Source: Campylobacter gracilis (GTDB lineage Bacteria; Campylobacterota; Campylobacteria; Campylobacterales; Campylobacteraceae). From it: a DNA stretch of 64,000 nt. Below are positions 24,550-34,279 of this stretch, one piece after another; within the stretch, counting starts at the first letter, position 1; each line of letters opens with the position of its first letter. Under the pieces are notes generated by a model, which saw only the letters and a list, made by a program, of their open reading frames with translations, was not told where the DNA came from and made no database searches. Made by a program: the position numbers and the translations under genes. The DNA lies in contig NZ_CP012196.1 in NCBI RefSeq assembly GCF_001190745.1, positions 1,364,001 to 1,428,000 of the forward strand, read 5' to 3'.

Positions 24550-25907
24550 TCTACTATAAATTCCTTTTGCCCTTTATAAATCGTAAAATAGGCGTTTTCA
24601 AATTCTAAATTTTTGCCGTTTTGCACAGGGGCGCTTTTGCGAAAAATTCTAAACTCGCCCGCGCCTTTTAGATCAATTATGCCGTCTTTAACGTCGCCTT
24701 TGATCGTGCTTATCACATCTCCTGCGCGCAGCTGCCGCACCGATGCGCTAGGCAAAACGTATGGCGCGATATAGCCTACGTTGCCGCTTCTAGATACGAT
24801 CTCAAAATCGTCTATCTCAAAGCTTTGCTTATAAAATTTCGTCTTTTTTACTAGCAGATCGAGTTTATCGCCTAACTGCAGCCCGCCGCCGCCATAGACA
24901 AAAACTCCGCTTCCATCTTGGGAGATCGCAAAGCCGTGGCGGTTTGCAAAGCTCACGACTGCGCCTTTTATCAGCACAGGCTCGCTTATAATGCGCCCGT
25001 AAAGCTCCTCTATCGTGACGGTCTTTGCGGAGCTAGCGGTATTTTTAGCTAAAAATTCTTGCTTTTTCGGCGTAGATTTTAAAGCGCCCTCGTCCGTCAG
25101 AATGAAGCTAATCGGGAAATGATCGGAAGCGGTAGAGGATTTAGCAACCACGAAACTGTCCTTTTTATATCCAGGCTCGTTACTAAAAAAATCGTCGCTA
25201 AGCAAGATATGATCTAGCACTGCGCCGCTTTCATGAGATTCACAAGAGCCAAAATGCTTTAACTGCGAGCAGGGATGTAGCGCCCATAAATCACTAAATC
25301 CGTCGCGCTCGATAAGCTCGTTTAGCAAGGAATTTCGCCCGAAATTCGTATTAAAATCTCCCGCTACGATAGCGCGTTGGTGCCCTTGCAAAACCTCGCG
25401 TAAAAAGGCGAAATTGCGCTTGCGCTCGCTTAGCGGATTGCGTGCAGAGAGCATATGTACGACATAAAAGCTAAAATCAGTGCCACCAAGCGCAAAATCA
25501 GCGCGCAAAATATCTCTAGTTTTAAGCTCTGTCGGGCGGTAAGTTTTTTGAAATTTTATCGGTATGCGCGACATCACTGCCACGCCCGCAGGTGCAGTCT
25601 GCGCGCGCGAAAAAGCGTAGAATTTATAGCCCGCCTTCTGCGCAAGCGCTTTTAGCACCGCTTCGTTTTCGATCTCTTGCAGCCCCAAAATATCGGCATT
25701 AAGCGCGCTTATCTCGTCCGCTATCTCTTGCAGCTTGCGCTCGTATTTTTGCTCGCTCCAGCCTCCGCGCCCGATCTCAAAATCCGCGTACTCCGTGCCG
25801 TCGTTTACGCCGTCGAATAAATTTTGCACGTTAAACGATGCGATTTTCAGCTCCGCTGCACTCGCGCCGCAGAAAAACATCGCAAAAAGTAGCGCTAAAA
25901 CTCGCAA
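24546..25907 (-). CDS. Secreted endonuclease/exonuclease/phosphatase-family protein
   Basis: Member of the Mg2+-dependent EEP (DNase I-like) superfamily, 453 residues, with a signal peptide (MRVLALLFAMFFCGASAA) so probably periplasmic or exported. Catalytic motifs: SFNVQNLFD (Asn), LGLQEIENE (Glu metal ligand), the VAGDFNTNFG strand (Asp-x-Asn) and SSTASDHFPISF (Asp-His). A C-terminal OB-like domain (about 320-453: GAVVSFANRHGFAI... GDVISTIKGDVKDG) is typical of large ExeM-like nucleases. Overlaps trmL upstream by 13 bases and the 44-residue ORF downstream. Substrate, nucleic acid or phospholipid, cannot be told from sequence. Confidence 0.82.
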   Translation of the reverse strand: MRVLALLFAMFFCGASAAELKIASFNVQNLFDGVNDGTEYADFEIGRGGWSEQKYERKLQEIADEISALNADILGLQEIENEAVLKALAQKAGYKFYAFSRAQTAPAGVAVMSRIPIKFQKTYRPTELKTRDILRADFALGGTDFSFYVVHMLSARNPLSERKRNFAFLREVLQGHQRAIVAGDFNTNFGRNSLLNELIERDGFSDLWALHPCSQLKHFGSCESHESGAVLDHILLSDDFFSNEPGYKKDSFVVAKSSTASDHFPISFILTDEGALKSTPKKQEFLAKNTASSAKTVTIEELYGRIISEPVLIKGAVVSFANRHGFAISQDGSGVFVYGGGGLQLGDKLDLLVKKTKFYKQSFEIDDFEIVSRSGNVGYIAPYVLPSASVRQLRAGDVISTIKGDVKDGIIDLKGAGEFRIFRKSAPVQNGKNLEFENAYFTIYKGQKEFIVE

Positions 25908-26383
25908 ACCGCGCTCCTAAAGTCAAATTTATCGATGTTTTGGCGGATCGCTTCGTAGGTTACGATGCCCACGCTGGTGGCTAAATTTAAACTGCGCCCC
26001 GCCCCGCTCATCGGGATCGTGATGCAGTTTTCACGGTTTGTGCGCATGATCTCAAGCGGCAGCCCATGGCCTTCAGAGCCGAAAATCAAAAAATCGCCCG
26101 GCTGAAATTTCGCCTCGTAGTAGAGCTTGTTCGTCTTTGTCGTCGCAAAAAAGAAGCGCTGCTTAAATTTCCCGTTCGCCGCCATAAACTCGTCCCAACT
26201 CTCCCAAATTTTAAGATCCAAGCTCGCCCAATAATCAAGCCCCGCACGGCGTAGATGCTTATCGTCGATGACAAATCCGAGCGGCTTGATCAGATGCAAA
26301 GGGCACCCCGCATTGACGCACATGCGCCCGATGGAGCCGGTGTTTGTGTGGATCTGCGGATATACTAACACGATATTAAACAT
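25895..26383 (-). CDS. trmL: tRNA (cytidine/uridine-34 2'-O)-methyltransferase TrmL
   Basis: SPOUT methyltransferase that 2'-O-methylates the wobble base of leucine tRNAs using S-adenosylmethionine. About 162 residues, normal. Knot-forming motifs: NTGSIGRMCVNAG (motif 1, with Asn and Arg), LIFGSEGHGLP (motif 2) and IPMSGAGRSLNLATSVGIV (motif 3). ATG 26383 is the start; an extra TTG codon upstream is unnecessary. The gene start overlaps the end of the repeat-built ORF at 26376-27071. Confidence 0.93.
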   Translation of the reverse strand: MFNIVLVYPQIHTNTGSIGRMCVNAGCPLHLIKPLGFVIDDKHLRRAGLDYWASLDLKIWESWDEFMAANGKFKQRFFFATTKTNKLYYEAKFQPGDFLIFGSEGHGLPLEIMRTNRENCITIPMSGAGRSLNLATSVGIVTYEAIRQNIDKFDFRSAVCEF

Positions 26384-27071
26384 CAAAAATCACCGATTTT
26401 GCACGAGCGAAATTCTGTGATTTAAAATTCCGCGAGGCAAAGTTTTGAGATTTAGAATTTTGCAAAGCTAAATTACGCGGCTTGGAATTTTGCGCGGTAA
26501 AGCCTTGCAAATTTGAATGGGCAAAATTCCACAATTTGAAATTCTGCGAAGTACAATTTAGGTTCATGATTTTGCGATGCTGCAAGGCATCAGATATCTC
26601 CTTGCAGCGATACGGCTCGCTAAATTTTGCTTTAATGCGTTTAATATGATGCAGGCTGTGAGATTTTGTGCCAAGATGTCCTAATCCGCAAAATTTCATC
26701 TCGCTGTAATGCGAGCCGTGAAATTCCGCATAGTTACCGCACGTTTCGTATAATTTCTCGCCGCAGTGATGCGATCTGCGAAATTCGCGCGATCCATAAA
26801 GCTTCGCCTCGTGGGTTTTCTCGGTGTGGCGGCACGACGGATAAAATTTTAATAGGTAAAATTCCGCGTCATGAAATCCTACCGAACTAAGCTTTGCGCT
26901 ATGAAATTTTACGCCGCAAAAATTTAAATTTCGCTCGTCGCAAAAGATAAAATTTCGTGCAGCAAAAATCACGAGATTTCGCCTGCGATCAAAGCAAAAA
27001 GCGCGCTTTTGCAAAGACGCAGCATTCTTGCAAAACGCGTAAATTTCGTCGCGACGATAGAATTTTTTCAT
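26376..27071 (-). CDS. ORF built of 15-bp repeats, no known homologue
   Basis: A 231-residue ORF from ATG 27071, which follows a TTAGGAGC ribosome site, to 26376. Almost its whole length is a degenerate five-residue repeat of the type [N/K]-[F/L/S]-x-x-x. Near the C-terminus Asn recurs every five residues (NFKLW NFAHS NLQGF, then after a three-residue phase slip NSKPR NLALQ NSKSQ NFASR NFKSQ NF). In the middle KFHSA KLSSV GFHDA EFYLL KFYPS shows the same period with Lys/Gly/Glu. At DNA level this is an AAATT core every 15 bases. Either a repeat array that stayed open by chance or a young repeat-derived protein; expression is uncertain. Confidence 0.4.
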   Translation of the reverse strand: MKKFYRRDEIYAFCKNAASLQKRAFCFDRRRNLVIFAARNFIFCDERNLNFCGVKFHSAKLSSVGFHDAEFYLLKFYPSCRHTEKTHEAKLYGSREFRRSHHCGEKLYETCGNYAEFHGSHYSEMKFCGLGHLGTKSHSLHHIKRIKAKFSEPYRCKEISDALQHRKIMNLNCTSQNFKLWNFAHSNLQGFTAQNSKPRNLALQNSKSQNFASRNFKSQNFARAKSVIFDV

Positions 27072-27120
27072 AAAACTAGCTCCTAAATAAAACGGCAATT
27101 TTACAAAAATCTCTCTAAAT

Positions 27121-28242
27121 TTACGCTTTTAAAGCCGCTACAAATGCCCTAATCTCCGCTTCTTGCAGCCTCTCAATCTCCTTGCCGATCGCAGCGCCGC
27201 GCAGATTGCGAGCGACATCCGTAGCGCAAACCAAGCTTTTAAATTTCTTATCCCAAATCCCAAGCCGCTTTGCCGCTTGCACCCTACCTTTACAATATAG
27301 CCCGAGCCACTGCTTAAGCGGCATTTTTAGAGCGATTTTGCATAGCCGCTCGTCGCTTACCCGCTTAAAAAACGGCTCGCTAAGTAGCCTTTTATAAAGA
27401 GAATTTAGCCCTAAATTCTTTAAAATTTTATCTTTATCTAATCCTAAAAAATTCAAAAACGCATATAAAAAAAACATTTCATTTCTCACGAAAGATTCGC
27501 CGTGCTCTATGAATTTTATCAGTCGCTCGTGCGTACGCGTATCAATCCGCAATCCAAAAACCCGCTCATAAAGCCCCAGCTCTTGCATTAGCATCATCCC
27601 GTATCGGTGCGCAGGTGCACGGAAAAATTTAATCAGCTCTGCTTTAACGCGCTCGCAACTAAGATCGCTAACGTCGATACTACGCATGAGCTCTAAGGTG
27701 TGATGCTCGGTGCGAAGCTCAAATCTTGCGGCAAACTGTACCGCGCGATACACGCGCAAGCTATCCTCCACGAAAGTGCGTGGATCAACCACTCGCAAAA
27801 TACGCGCGTGCAGATCCGCAAGCCCGCCGTAAAAATCGAGAACTTTACCGCTTATAGCGTTTATCATCATCGCATTGATTGTAAAATCGCGTCGCCTGCT
27901 AGCCTCACGTTCGTCCGTAGCCAAAGCGACACTGAAGCCCTTGTGTCCGATGCCTGTCTTACTCTCGGTGCGCGGCAGCGAGATGTCAAAGCTTTTATAT
28001 TTATAAACGAAGTAGCTTTTGCCAACGCCCTGCGCGCCGAAGTCCTGCATAATTTGCTCGAAGCGGTGCGGACCCACATCGTAAAGCTCCACATCCACAT
28101 CAGCACTCGCCCGTCCCAAAAAATGATCGCGCACGCAGCCGCCTACCAGATATATGCGTGAGCTAAATTTTTTAAGATAATCTAAAAGCGCGATAAAATC
28201 GTCATTTTGATAGATTTTCAAGTCGGTTTTCGATACTTGCAA
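27121..28242 (-). CDS. cca: CCA-adding tRNA nucleotidyltransferase / poly(A) polymerase family
   Basis: Class II nucleotidyltransferase that builds or repairs the 3' CCA end of tRNA. 373 residues. Head domain motif YLVGGCVRDHFLGRASADVDVELYD holds the catalytic DxD; RRRDFTINAMMIN and DFYGGLADLHARILRVVDP are the neck motifs; EDSLRVYRAVQFAARFEL follows. The C-terminal part is shorter than in E. coli and lacks an HD domain. It overlaps the CiaD-like gene upstream by 41 bases, the same pairing as Cj0788/Cj0789 in C. jejuni (from memory). Confidence 0.9.
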   Translation of the reverse strand: MQVSKTDLKIYQNDDFIALLDYLKKFSSRIYLVGGCVRDHFLGRASADVDVELYDVGPHRFEQIMQDFGAQGVGKSYFVYKYKSFDISLPRTESKTGIGHKGFSVALATDEREASRRRDFTINAMMINAISGKVLDFYGGLADLHARILRVVDPRTFVEDSLRVYRAVQFAARFELRTEHHTLELMRSIDVSDLSCERVKAELIKFFRAPAHRYGMMLMQELGLYERVFGLRIDTRTHERLIKFIEHGESFVRNEMFFLYAFLNFLGLDKDKILKNLGLNSLYKRLLSEPFFKRVSDERLCKIALKMPLKQWLGLYCKGRVQAAKRLGIWDKKFKSLVCATDVARNLRGAAIGKEIERLQEAEIRAFVAALKA

Positions 28243-29554
28243 GCAAAAATTCCATAAATTTTAAATTTAGCTCCACGCGCGCGTTCAAATCACCCTTCTC
28301 AAAAGCGTTCAGCCCCTCAAAAAGCACTAAAATTCGCTCTTTTATCGCGCTCAAAAACTCCGCTTCGCTTGAAATTTTGAAATCTGCATTTGCGAGATAT
28401 TTTGATTTGTCACCCACTTGTCTCGCGGCCCCGAGATGTCGTGCTTCCTCGGGCTGGCGCACGGCGGAATTTTTAGCACCATAAGAGGCAAAACTTCCCG
28501 CTTGCATATCCTGCGCGGTGGAATTACGAAGCTGCGGCGTGGCGAGCTCATCACCTCGCACCCCAGGCATCGTAAAATTCTGTGACTGCGAAACGAAATT
28601 TTGCTGGCGCGTGGCAGCATTTCGGATCTCTAGTGCGACGGAATTTTGAGCTTGAAGCGACGCTAAATCCTGCTTTTTAGAATGCGCTGTGCTGAAATAA
28701 TCGTCAGCCTCGCTTTCTTTAAAATCAGAGCCAGGCCCAAAATCGTCATTGCTTAGCTCCTTAAAATGCGCGCCTAAAATACGAGGCGTCAAATCTTGCT
28801 CGCTTTGGGAGTCGTCATCCGTAGAATTTAGCGCTAATTCAAAATCTTTACTTTCGGCAGAGCTTTGCGCCATGCTTGCGTCCCTGCTTTGCGGCGAAAT
28901 AAACCCATTCATATCGCTGCCTAGACTATCGTAAATTTCACCTGCGATGCCTGATAAATCACGAAAGCTTTCGTCAAATTTCGCGGCAGAGCTTTTTAAA
29001 ATTTCATCGCTTGCAAAGGCGGTATTTACGGAATCTTTGCCACTTGCAGAAGTGAAATTTATAAAATTTTCTCCATTTAAAGAGACGGAGGCCACGGAAT
29101 TTTCTCTGCTTGTAAGATCAGAATCTTTAGAATTCTCCTCGCTGGAAAAAGTAAAATTTTCATCTTTTACGACAGATTTTTTTAAAGTAGCATCCGCCGC
29201 AAACTCCGCGCCGCTAGGCGCAGAGCTATTACTCGCCATGAAATTTGAACGATCTAGGGTGGAATTTAAAGCGTCCGATGAAACAAAACGCGAAGTGGAA
29301 TTTTTAGTATCTAAGGAAGTGAAATTTTGTGCATTTGATGAAGCGATATCCGGCGCAGATGCGGAATTTAAAGCATCAGGTGCAATGGGATCTGGCGCAA
29401 AAGAGGCGGGGCTTAAAGCATCCTGCGATCCTGCTTCGGTGCTACTTGCATTTGTAGCCCTCTCTTGCTGCGCCGTCAAATTTTGCGCGCGCTTTTGCGC
29501 TTTCATCTCATTTACTGCTTCGATGATATCTTCTAGTTCATTTTCATACATCAA
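28202..29554 (-). CDS. CiaD-like protein with a huge Asn/Ser-rich expansion
   Basis: 450 residues, overlapping both neighbours. The conserved parts are the ends: an N-terminal helix MMYENELEDIIEAVNEMKAQKRAQ and a C-terminal helical block of about 60 residues (FLSAIKERILVLFEGLNAFE ... ELNLKFMEFLLASIENRLENL). Location between cca and a small TPR-like gene and the C-terminal block suggest the family of C. jejuni Cj0788, described as the secreted effector CiaD; this is recollection, not a search. Between them about 350 residues are low-complexity Ser/Ala/Asn/Asp with recurring NF and NS words, encoded by AAATTT-type repeats spaced mostly 21-36 bases. C. jejuni members are, as I recall, far shorter. 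Confidence 0.65.
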   Translation of the reverse strand: MMYENELEDIIEAVNEMKAQKRAQNLTAQQERATNASSTEAGSQDALSPASFAPDPIAPDALNSASAPDIASSNAQNFTSLDTKNSTSRFVSSDALNSTLDRSNFMASNSSAPSGAEFAADATLKKSVVKDENFTFSSEENSKDSDLTSRENSVASVSLNGENFINFTSASGKDSVNTAFASDEILKSSAAKFDESFRDLSGIAGEIYDSLGSDMNGFISPQSRDASMAQSSAESKDFELALNSTDDDSQSEQDLTPRILGAHFKELSNDDFGPGSDFKESEADDYFSTAHSKKQDLASLQAQNSVALEIRNAATRQQNFVSQSQNFTMPGVRGDELATPQLRNSTAQDMQAGSFASYGAKNSAVRQPEEARHLGAARQVGDKSKYLANADFKISSEAEFLSAIKERILVLFEGLNAFEKGDLNARVELNLKFMEFLLASIENRLENLSK

Positions 29555-29786
29555 TTAGCCACCTCTTAAATTCCGCTTGTTTGCGCGCATCGACGCTTAA
29601 AAAGCGCTCCAACATCGCCATATTGACGCCCGAGCTTACCCGGTGATTTAAATTTAGCCGCGCAAAAAGCACCGCCGCATCGCCATCTTGCGGATTATCG
29701 CGTAAAATACCGCGGCAAATCCGCATCGCGCCGTAGATATCGCCTTTTTTCTCAAGCTCCATAGCATATGCTAGTGCGCCATTCAA
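29544..29786 (-). CDS. Small TPR-like protein
   Basis: An 80-residue protein with a helix-turn-helix pattern resembling one tetratricopeptide unit (ALAYAMELEKKGDIYGAMRICRGILRDNPQDGDAAVLFARL). The best start is TTG 29786 after AGGAGCC, nine bases from the leuB stop; ATG 29762 is an alternative. It overlaps the CiaD-like gene by 11 bases. Partner of the CiaD-like gene in gene order; function unknown. Confidence 0.65.
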   Translation of the reverse strand: MNGALAYAMELEKKGDIYGAMRICRGILRDNPQDGDAAVLFARLNLNHRVSSGVNMAMLERFLSVDARKQAEFKRWLIDV

Positions 29787-29795
29787 AGCTGGCTC

Positions 29796-30866
29796 CTAAG
29801 CCTTAGCCGCGTAATCTGCGATGATCGAGCCGATCTCTGTAGTCGAGCAAATTTCTTTGGCGTCGTACTGCGCGATGTCCTTGGTGCGGTATCCGTCGCG
29901 AAGCACGCCGCGTACGGCAAGCTCGATCGCTTCTGCCGCTTCATTCTCGCCGAATGCGTATTTCAGCATCATCGCAGCGCTTAAGATCGTAGCGATCGGG
30001 TTTGCAATCCCCTGCCCCGCGATGTCGGGCGCGCTGCCGTGGATCGGCTCGTAGATGCCTACCTTGCCGCCGATACTTGCACTCGGAAGTAGTCCGATCG
30101 AGCCGCAGATCATGCTCGCCTCATCGCTTAAAATATCGCCGAATAAATTTTCCGTTAAAATCACATCAAACTGCGCGGGCGCCCGCACAAGCTGCATAGC
30201 GGCGTTATCTACGTACATAAACTCCAAATTTATCCCCTCGTAATTTTTGGCTAGCTCGCTTACGACCTCGCGCCACAGCTGACTTGTTTCAAGCACGTTG
30301 GCTTTATCCACGAGCGTTATCTTTTTGTTTCGCAAAAGCGCAGCCTCAAAGGCAACTTTTGCGACGCGCTCAATCTCGGCGGCGTTGTAACACATCGTAT
30401 TTAGCGCGTCCTTTTCGTTTTTAACGCGCGGCTGCCCGAAATAAATCCCGCCCGTAAGCTCGCGCACCACCATTATATCGACGCCCTTGATGATCTCAGG
30501 CTTTAGCGTCGAAGCGTTTATTAGCTCATCAAAAATCATCGCAGGGCGCAGGTTTGCAAACGCTCCAAGCTCTTTGCGAATTTTAAGCAGTCCGCTTTCG
30601 GGGCGCAGTTCGCGCGGCAGACCATCCCATTTCGCGCCGCCGATCGCGCCGAAAAGCACCGCGTCGCTTGACTTAGCGGCATTTAGCGTTTCATCTGGAA
30701 GCGGAACGCCCATAATGTCGATCGCCGCGCCGCCCATTAAACGGTAGTCAAAATTTAGCTCGAAATTAAATTTATGGCTTACGGCATCGAGCACTTTTAT
30801 CGCTTCTTCGATGATCTCAGGGCCGATTCCGTCGCCTTTTATCACGCATACGTCGTATTTTTTCAT
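29796..30866 (-). CDS. leuB: 3-isopropylmalate dehydrogenase
   Basis: NAD-dependent oxidative decarboxylase of leucine biosynthesis, cytoplasmic dimer. 356 residues. N-terminal [10 protein letters not shown], the substrate-binding [13 protein letters not shown], the [15 protein letters not shown] helix, the metal-binding [33 protein letters not shown] region (here [16 protein letters not shown]...) and the NAD-binding [14 protein letters not shown] are all intact. Ten bases after leuD on the same strand. Confidence 0.97.
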   Translation of the reverse strand: MKKYDVCVIKGDGIGPEIIEEAIKVLDAVSHKFNFELNFDYRLMGGAAIDIMGVPLPDETLNAAKSSDAVLFGAIGGAKWDGLPRELRPESGLLKIRKELGAFANLRPAMIFDELINASTLKPEIIKGVDIMVVRELTGGIYFGQPRVKNEKDALNTMCYNAAEIERVAKVAFEAALLRNKKITLVDKANVLETSQLWREVVSELAKNYEGINLEFMYVDNAAMQLVRAPAQFDVILTENLFGDILSDEASMICGSIGLLPSASIGGKVGIYEPIHGSAPDIAGQGIANPIATILSAAMMLKYAFGENEAAEAIELAVRGVLRDGYRTKDIAQYDAKEICSTTEIGSIIADYAAKA

Positions 30867-30875
30867 CCAAATTCC

Positions 30876-31358
30876 TTACAAGTTTATCTTTGTTTTTGCG
30901 TAATTTATCGCTCCGCCCGCGTCGAGGAGCTTTTGCATAAACTCCGGTATCGCGGCGAATTTATACTCAGTTTTTTGAGTTAAATTTTTAATTACGCCGC
31001 CCTTTAGATCGATGCTAAGCTCGTCGCCCTGCGCGATCTTATCCGTCTCGTCGCATTCGAGGATCAAAAAGCCCGTGTTGAAGCTGTTTCGATAAAAAAT
31101 CCTAGCGAAGTTTTTTGCGATCACGCATGAAATCCCGGCGGCCTTAAGCGCCATCGGAGCGTGCTCGCGCGAGCTGCCGCAGCCGAAATTTTTTCCCGCT
31201 ACGATGATGTCGCCGCGAGCGATTTTGGACGAAAAATCCCTATCCGCATCCTCCATGATATGCGTCGCAAGCACCGCCGCGTCGGAGGTATTTAGGTAGC
31301 GCGCCGCGATAATAATGTCGGTGTCGATATCATCGCCGAATTTCCATACTTTTGCCAT
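30876..31358 (-). CDS. leuD: 3-isopropylmalate dehydratase small subunit
   Basis: Small (swivel-domain) subunit of isopropylmalate isomerase. 160 residues, the short archaeal/epsilonproteobacterial type: [19 protein letters not shown] at the start, the substrate loop [19 protein letters not shown], and [14 protein letters not shown]. Forms a two-gene unit with leuB. The large subunit gene leuC, usually adjacent, is missing here: upstream is the divergent rpoD. Confidence 0.94.
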   Translation of the reverse strand: MAKVWKFGDDIDTDIIIAARYLNTSDAAVLATHIMEDADRDFSSKIARGDIIVAGKNFGCGSSREHAPMALKAAGISCVIAKNFARIFYRNSFNTGFLILECDETDKIAQGDELSIDLKGGVIKNLTQKTEYKFAAIPEFMQKLLDAGGAINYAKTKINL

Positions 31359-31764
31359 ATTTCCGCCTTAAATTTTAAAATAGATGCGCGATTTTACCGA
31401 CAAATTTATTAAAATCCGCTCAATCGCTCCGATGTGGGGGCGGAATTCCTCGCTTGAAATTTAGGGCTAAATTTAAACGCGAGAGCGCAGAGATAGGAAG
31501 TTTGGAGGCGCTAAATTTTAAAGCGGCGGCGTAAAGGAGGCAGAATTTCGGCGTACTAATTTTCGTCTTACAAGCACGAAATTTTAGCGGGCAATCTTAA
31601 ATTTAGCTAAAAATATAACCTAAATTTTAAAATTTAGCCTAATTTCTAGAATTTGAAAAATCATTAAATTTAGATAGTTTGCGCCGTATATAAGCAAAAA
31701 TAAAGAGCGTTTCGGTATAATCTGATCTTCCAAAACCAAATACACAATGACACAAGGAGATTTT
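31359..31764. promoter_or_regulatory. Divergent leuD/rpoD intergenic region
   Basis: 406 bases. It holds several AAATTT words at irregular spacing and, 43 bases before the rpoD start, the extended -10 sequence GGTATAAT (TATAAT at 31716-31721) with a T/A-rich upstream as usual in Campylobacter. No -35 of note. RBS AAGGAG at about 31754 sets the rpoD start. No gene seen. Confidence 0.6.
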
Positions 31765-33645
31765 ATGGCGAGCCCAAAAGACGCCTTAAGCCCCATCGAG
31801 CAATTTTTCGACGAAAATCAGAAAAGCTACATCACCTACGAAAGACTGATAAAATTTTTCGACAAGGCTCCCACCGCGACGGCCGTTAAGAAAGTCGAAG
31901 CGCTTACGAAAAAATTCGACGTCGAGCTGATCTCCGCCGCAGAAATCTCCAAAATCAAAAATTTAGAGGATGCGAAACTCAAAGAAGCCACGCAAAAAAA
32001 GCTGCTGGACGAGGGCTGGGACGAGGAATTTGACCTATCCAGCGACGTCGAGCTTTTGGAGTGGAGCCGTTCGGACAGCCCGGTGCGGATGTATCTACGC
32101 GAAATGGGACAGATCCCACTGCTAACCAAAGAAGAAGAGATCGAGATCAGCAAAAAAATCGAGCTCGGCGAGGACATCATCATCGACGCGTTTTGCTCGG
32201 TGCCGTACTTAATAGACTTTATTTTAGACTATAAAGAGCCACTTATCAACCGCGAACGCCGCGTGAAGGAGCTTTTCAAGAGCTTTGACGACAGCGACGA
32301 AGAGGGTGAAGAGGAGGACGAAGAGGAGCTGCCGGAGGATGATTACGACGACGAGGAGGATGAGGAGAGCGCGGACGAGGCGAAGCAAAGGCGATCCAAA
32401 AAGAACGATAAGCGCGCTCTAAAGGTCATCGAAAGCTTCAAGGCTCTTGAAAAAGCCAAAAAGGACTGGATGAAATTTGCCGAGAAAAACGCCGAAGCGA
32501 TTAAAGAGAGCAAGGGAATTTTATCGAAGCTAAACTTGGCGTTTAAAAAGAAAATTTTAAAAGAAAAGCTCATGGATCTGGGGCCTACGAGCAAGCTCAT
32601 CACCGAGATCGTAAAATCGATGGAGACCGCGCTAAAAAGCGACGAGGGCTTTGAAAAAGAGCTCAAGCGCCTGGAATACAAGCTGCCGATGTTTAGCGCC
32701 GAACTGCGCGAAAATCACAAAAAAATCCTAAAAGAGATCACGAAACTCAGCAAAGACGACATTATCGCGCGCGTGCCGGAAGCCACGATGGTCTCGACCT
32801 ACGTCGATATTAAAAAGCTCTTTTTGACCAAAGAGGCGAGCAAAAAAAGCTTCAACCTCGAGCCCGAGCGGCTGAAAGAAATTTTAGAGCAGATCAAGCG
32901 CGGCAAGCGCATTAGCGACAATGCAAAGGCGCGCATGGCGAAGTCCAACCTGCGCCTGGTCGTCTCCATCGCTAAGCGCTATACCAACCGCGGGCTGCCG
33001 TTTTTAGACCTCATCCAAGAGGGCAATATCGGACTTATGAAGGCAGTGGATAAATTTGAATACAAGCGCGGCTATAAATTTTCTACCTACGCGACGTGGT
33101 GGATCCGCCAGGCGATCAGCCGCGCCATCGCCGATCAAGCGCGCACGATCCGCATTCCGATCCATATGATCGAGACGATAAATCGAATTAATAAAATCAC
33201 ACGCAAATATATGCAAGAAGGCGGCAAGGAGCCCGATATCAACGTCATCGCGCAAGAGGTAGGCCTTAGCGTCGATAAAGTAAAGCAAGTCATCAAAATC
33301 ACAAAGGAGCCGATCAGCCTAGAAGCGCCGATCGGAAACGAGGATGACGGTAAATTCGGCGATTTCGTCGAGGATAAAAGCTCAGTTTCGCCGATCGAGC
33401 AAATTTTAAAATCCGACCTAAAAGAGCAGATCGACGATATCTTAGAACAGCTCAACGACCGCGAGCGCACGGTAATCCGCATGCGATTCGGACTGCTTGA
33501 CGACGAGAGCGACCGCACGCTCGAAGAGATCGGCAAGGAGCTCAACATCACCCGCGAGCGCGTCCGCCAGATCGAAAGCTCGGCGATCAAAAAGCTAAAA
33601 CACCCAAAGATCGGCCGCAAACTAAAAACCTATATCGAAAGCTAG
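31765..33645 (+). CDS. rpoD: RNA polymerase primary sigma factor RpoD (sigma-70)
   Basis: Housekeeping sigma factor. Starting at ATG 31765, just after CAAGGAGATTTT, it has 626 residues; an ATG at 31747 lies before the ribosome site and is rejected. Region 1.2 ([30 protein letters not shown]), region 2 ([39 protein letters not shown] and [24 protein letters not shown]), region 3 and region 4.2 ([21 protein letters not shown]) are standard. Between regions 1.2 and 2 lies the usual non-conserved insert, here very acidic (Glu/Asp-rich from about residue 175 to 205) followed by a Lys-rich stretch. Confidence 0.97.
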   Translation: MASPKDALSPIEQFFDENQKSYITYERLIKFFDKAPTATAVKKVEALTKKFDVELISAAEISKIKNLEDAKLKEATQKKLLDEGWDEEFDLSSDVELLEWSRSDSPVRMYLREMGQIPLLTKEEEIEISKKIELGEDIIIDAFCSVPYLIDFILDYKEPLINRERRVKELFKSFDDSDEEGEEEDEEELPEDDYDDEEDEESADEAKQRRSKKNDKRALKVIESFKALEKAKKDWMKFAEKNAEAIKESKGILSKLNLAFKKKILKEKLMDLGPTSKLITEIVKSMETALKSDEGFEKELKRLEYKLPMFSAELRENHKKILKEITKLSKDDIIARVPEATMVSTYVDIKKLFLTKEASKKSFNLEPERLKEILEQIKRGKRISDNAKARMAKSNLRLVVSIAKRYTNRGLPFLDLIQEGNIGLMKAVDKFEYKRGYKFSTYATWWIRQAISRAIADQARTIRIPIHMIETINRINKITRKYMQEGGKEPDINVIAQEVGLSVDKVKQVIKITKEPISLEAPIGNEDDGKFGDFVEDKSSVSPIEQILKSDLKEQIDDILEQLNDRERTVIRMRFGLLDDESDRTLEEIGKELNITRERVRQIESSAIKKLKHPKIGRKLKTYIES

Positions 33646-34279
33646 GATTAAAATTTATAAAATTCTAACCACTTTAGATAAGACGAAATTTTAGTAAATT
33701 GAAATTTTGGGTTTTGAAACTTCATATTTTAGTTGGCAGCATGGTATCTGGCGAAATAGATCTTCACAAAAGTAACGCCCTAAGCATAAATGAGACCTAT
33801 AATAAATCCAAGTCCAGATAGAGATTTAACGGGCTCTGGTAAAATTAGCAAATTTAAACATGCTTAAATTTACTAATCCGACCTAGCGCAATACAGAATT
33901 CCAATAAGAATCCTTGCTTAACCCATCTGTATTTGTGAGTAGTTTTAAAACTTTAATAAAATATATATTCATTCGAAGAAAACCTTGCCCTCACAATTTA
34001 GAAAAATTTTCAAGCTTTAAAGAAACAAATTTATATAAACGCTCTGCCATTAAGCAAACATAGTAAGATATAGTTTTAAGCTTTAATAAAGTGAATCTAT
34101 ATGCTCCAATGTTATGGCAATTCAAATTTTCAAAACTAAAAAGCTGATCCCAAAACACAGAATATTTTAAGGTTATGGACAAAAATCGTAAAAAGTATAA
34201 CAAAAATTATATAAATATAAGCGTAAAAAGCGGTTATATTATGTTATAATTCCATAAAAATTACACATAGGAATTAAAA
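33646..34279. other. AT-rich gene-free border of an accessory island
   Basis: 634 bases between rpoD and the AAA ATPase. Base composition drops to clearly AT-rich from about 33900. An open frame on the minus strand (33991-34203, 70 codons) has no ribosome site and no resemblance to a known protein, so it is not called. A TATAAT-like word ATGTTATAAT (34242-34251) just before the ATPase gene could be its promoter. No repeat flanks or att site could be defined by eye. Confidence 0.45.

Noticed and set aside
33991-34203. 70-codon minus-strand frame before the AAA ATPase
   Set aside because: AT-rich DNA with no start signal; nothing recognisable in it.
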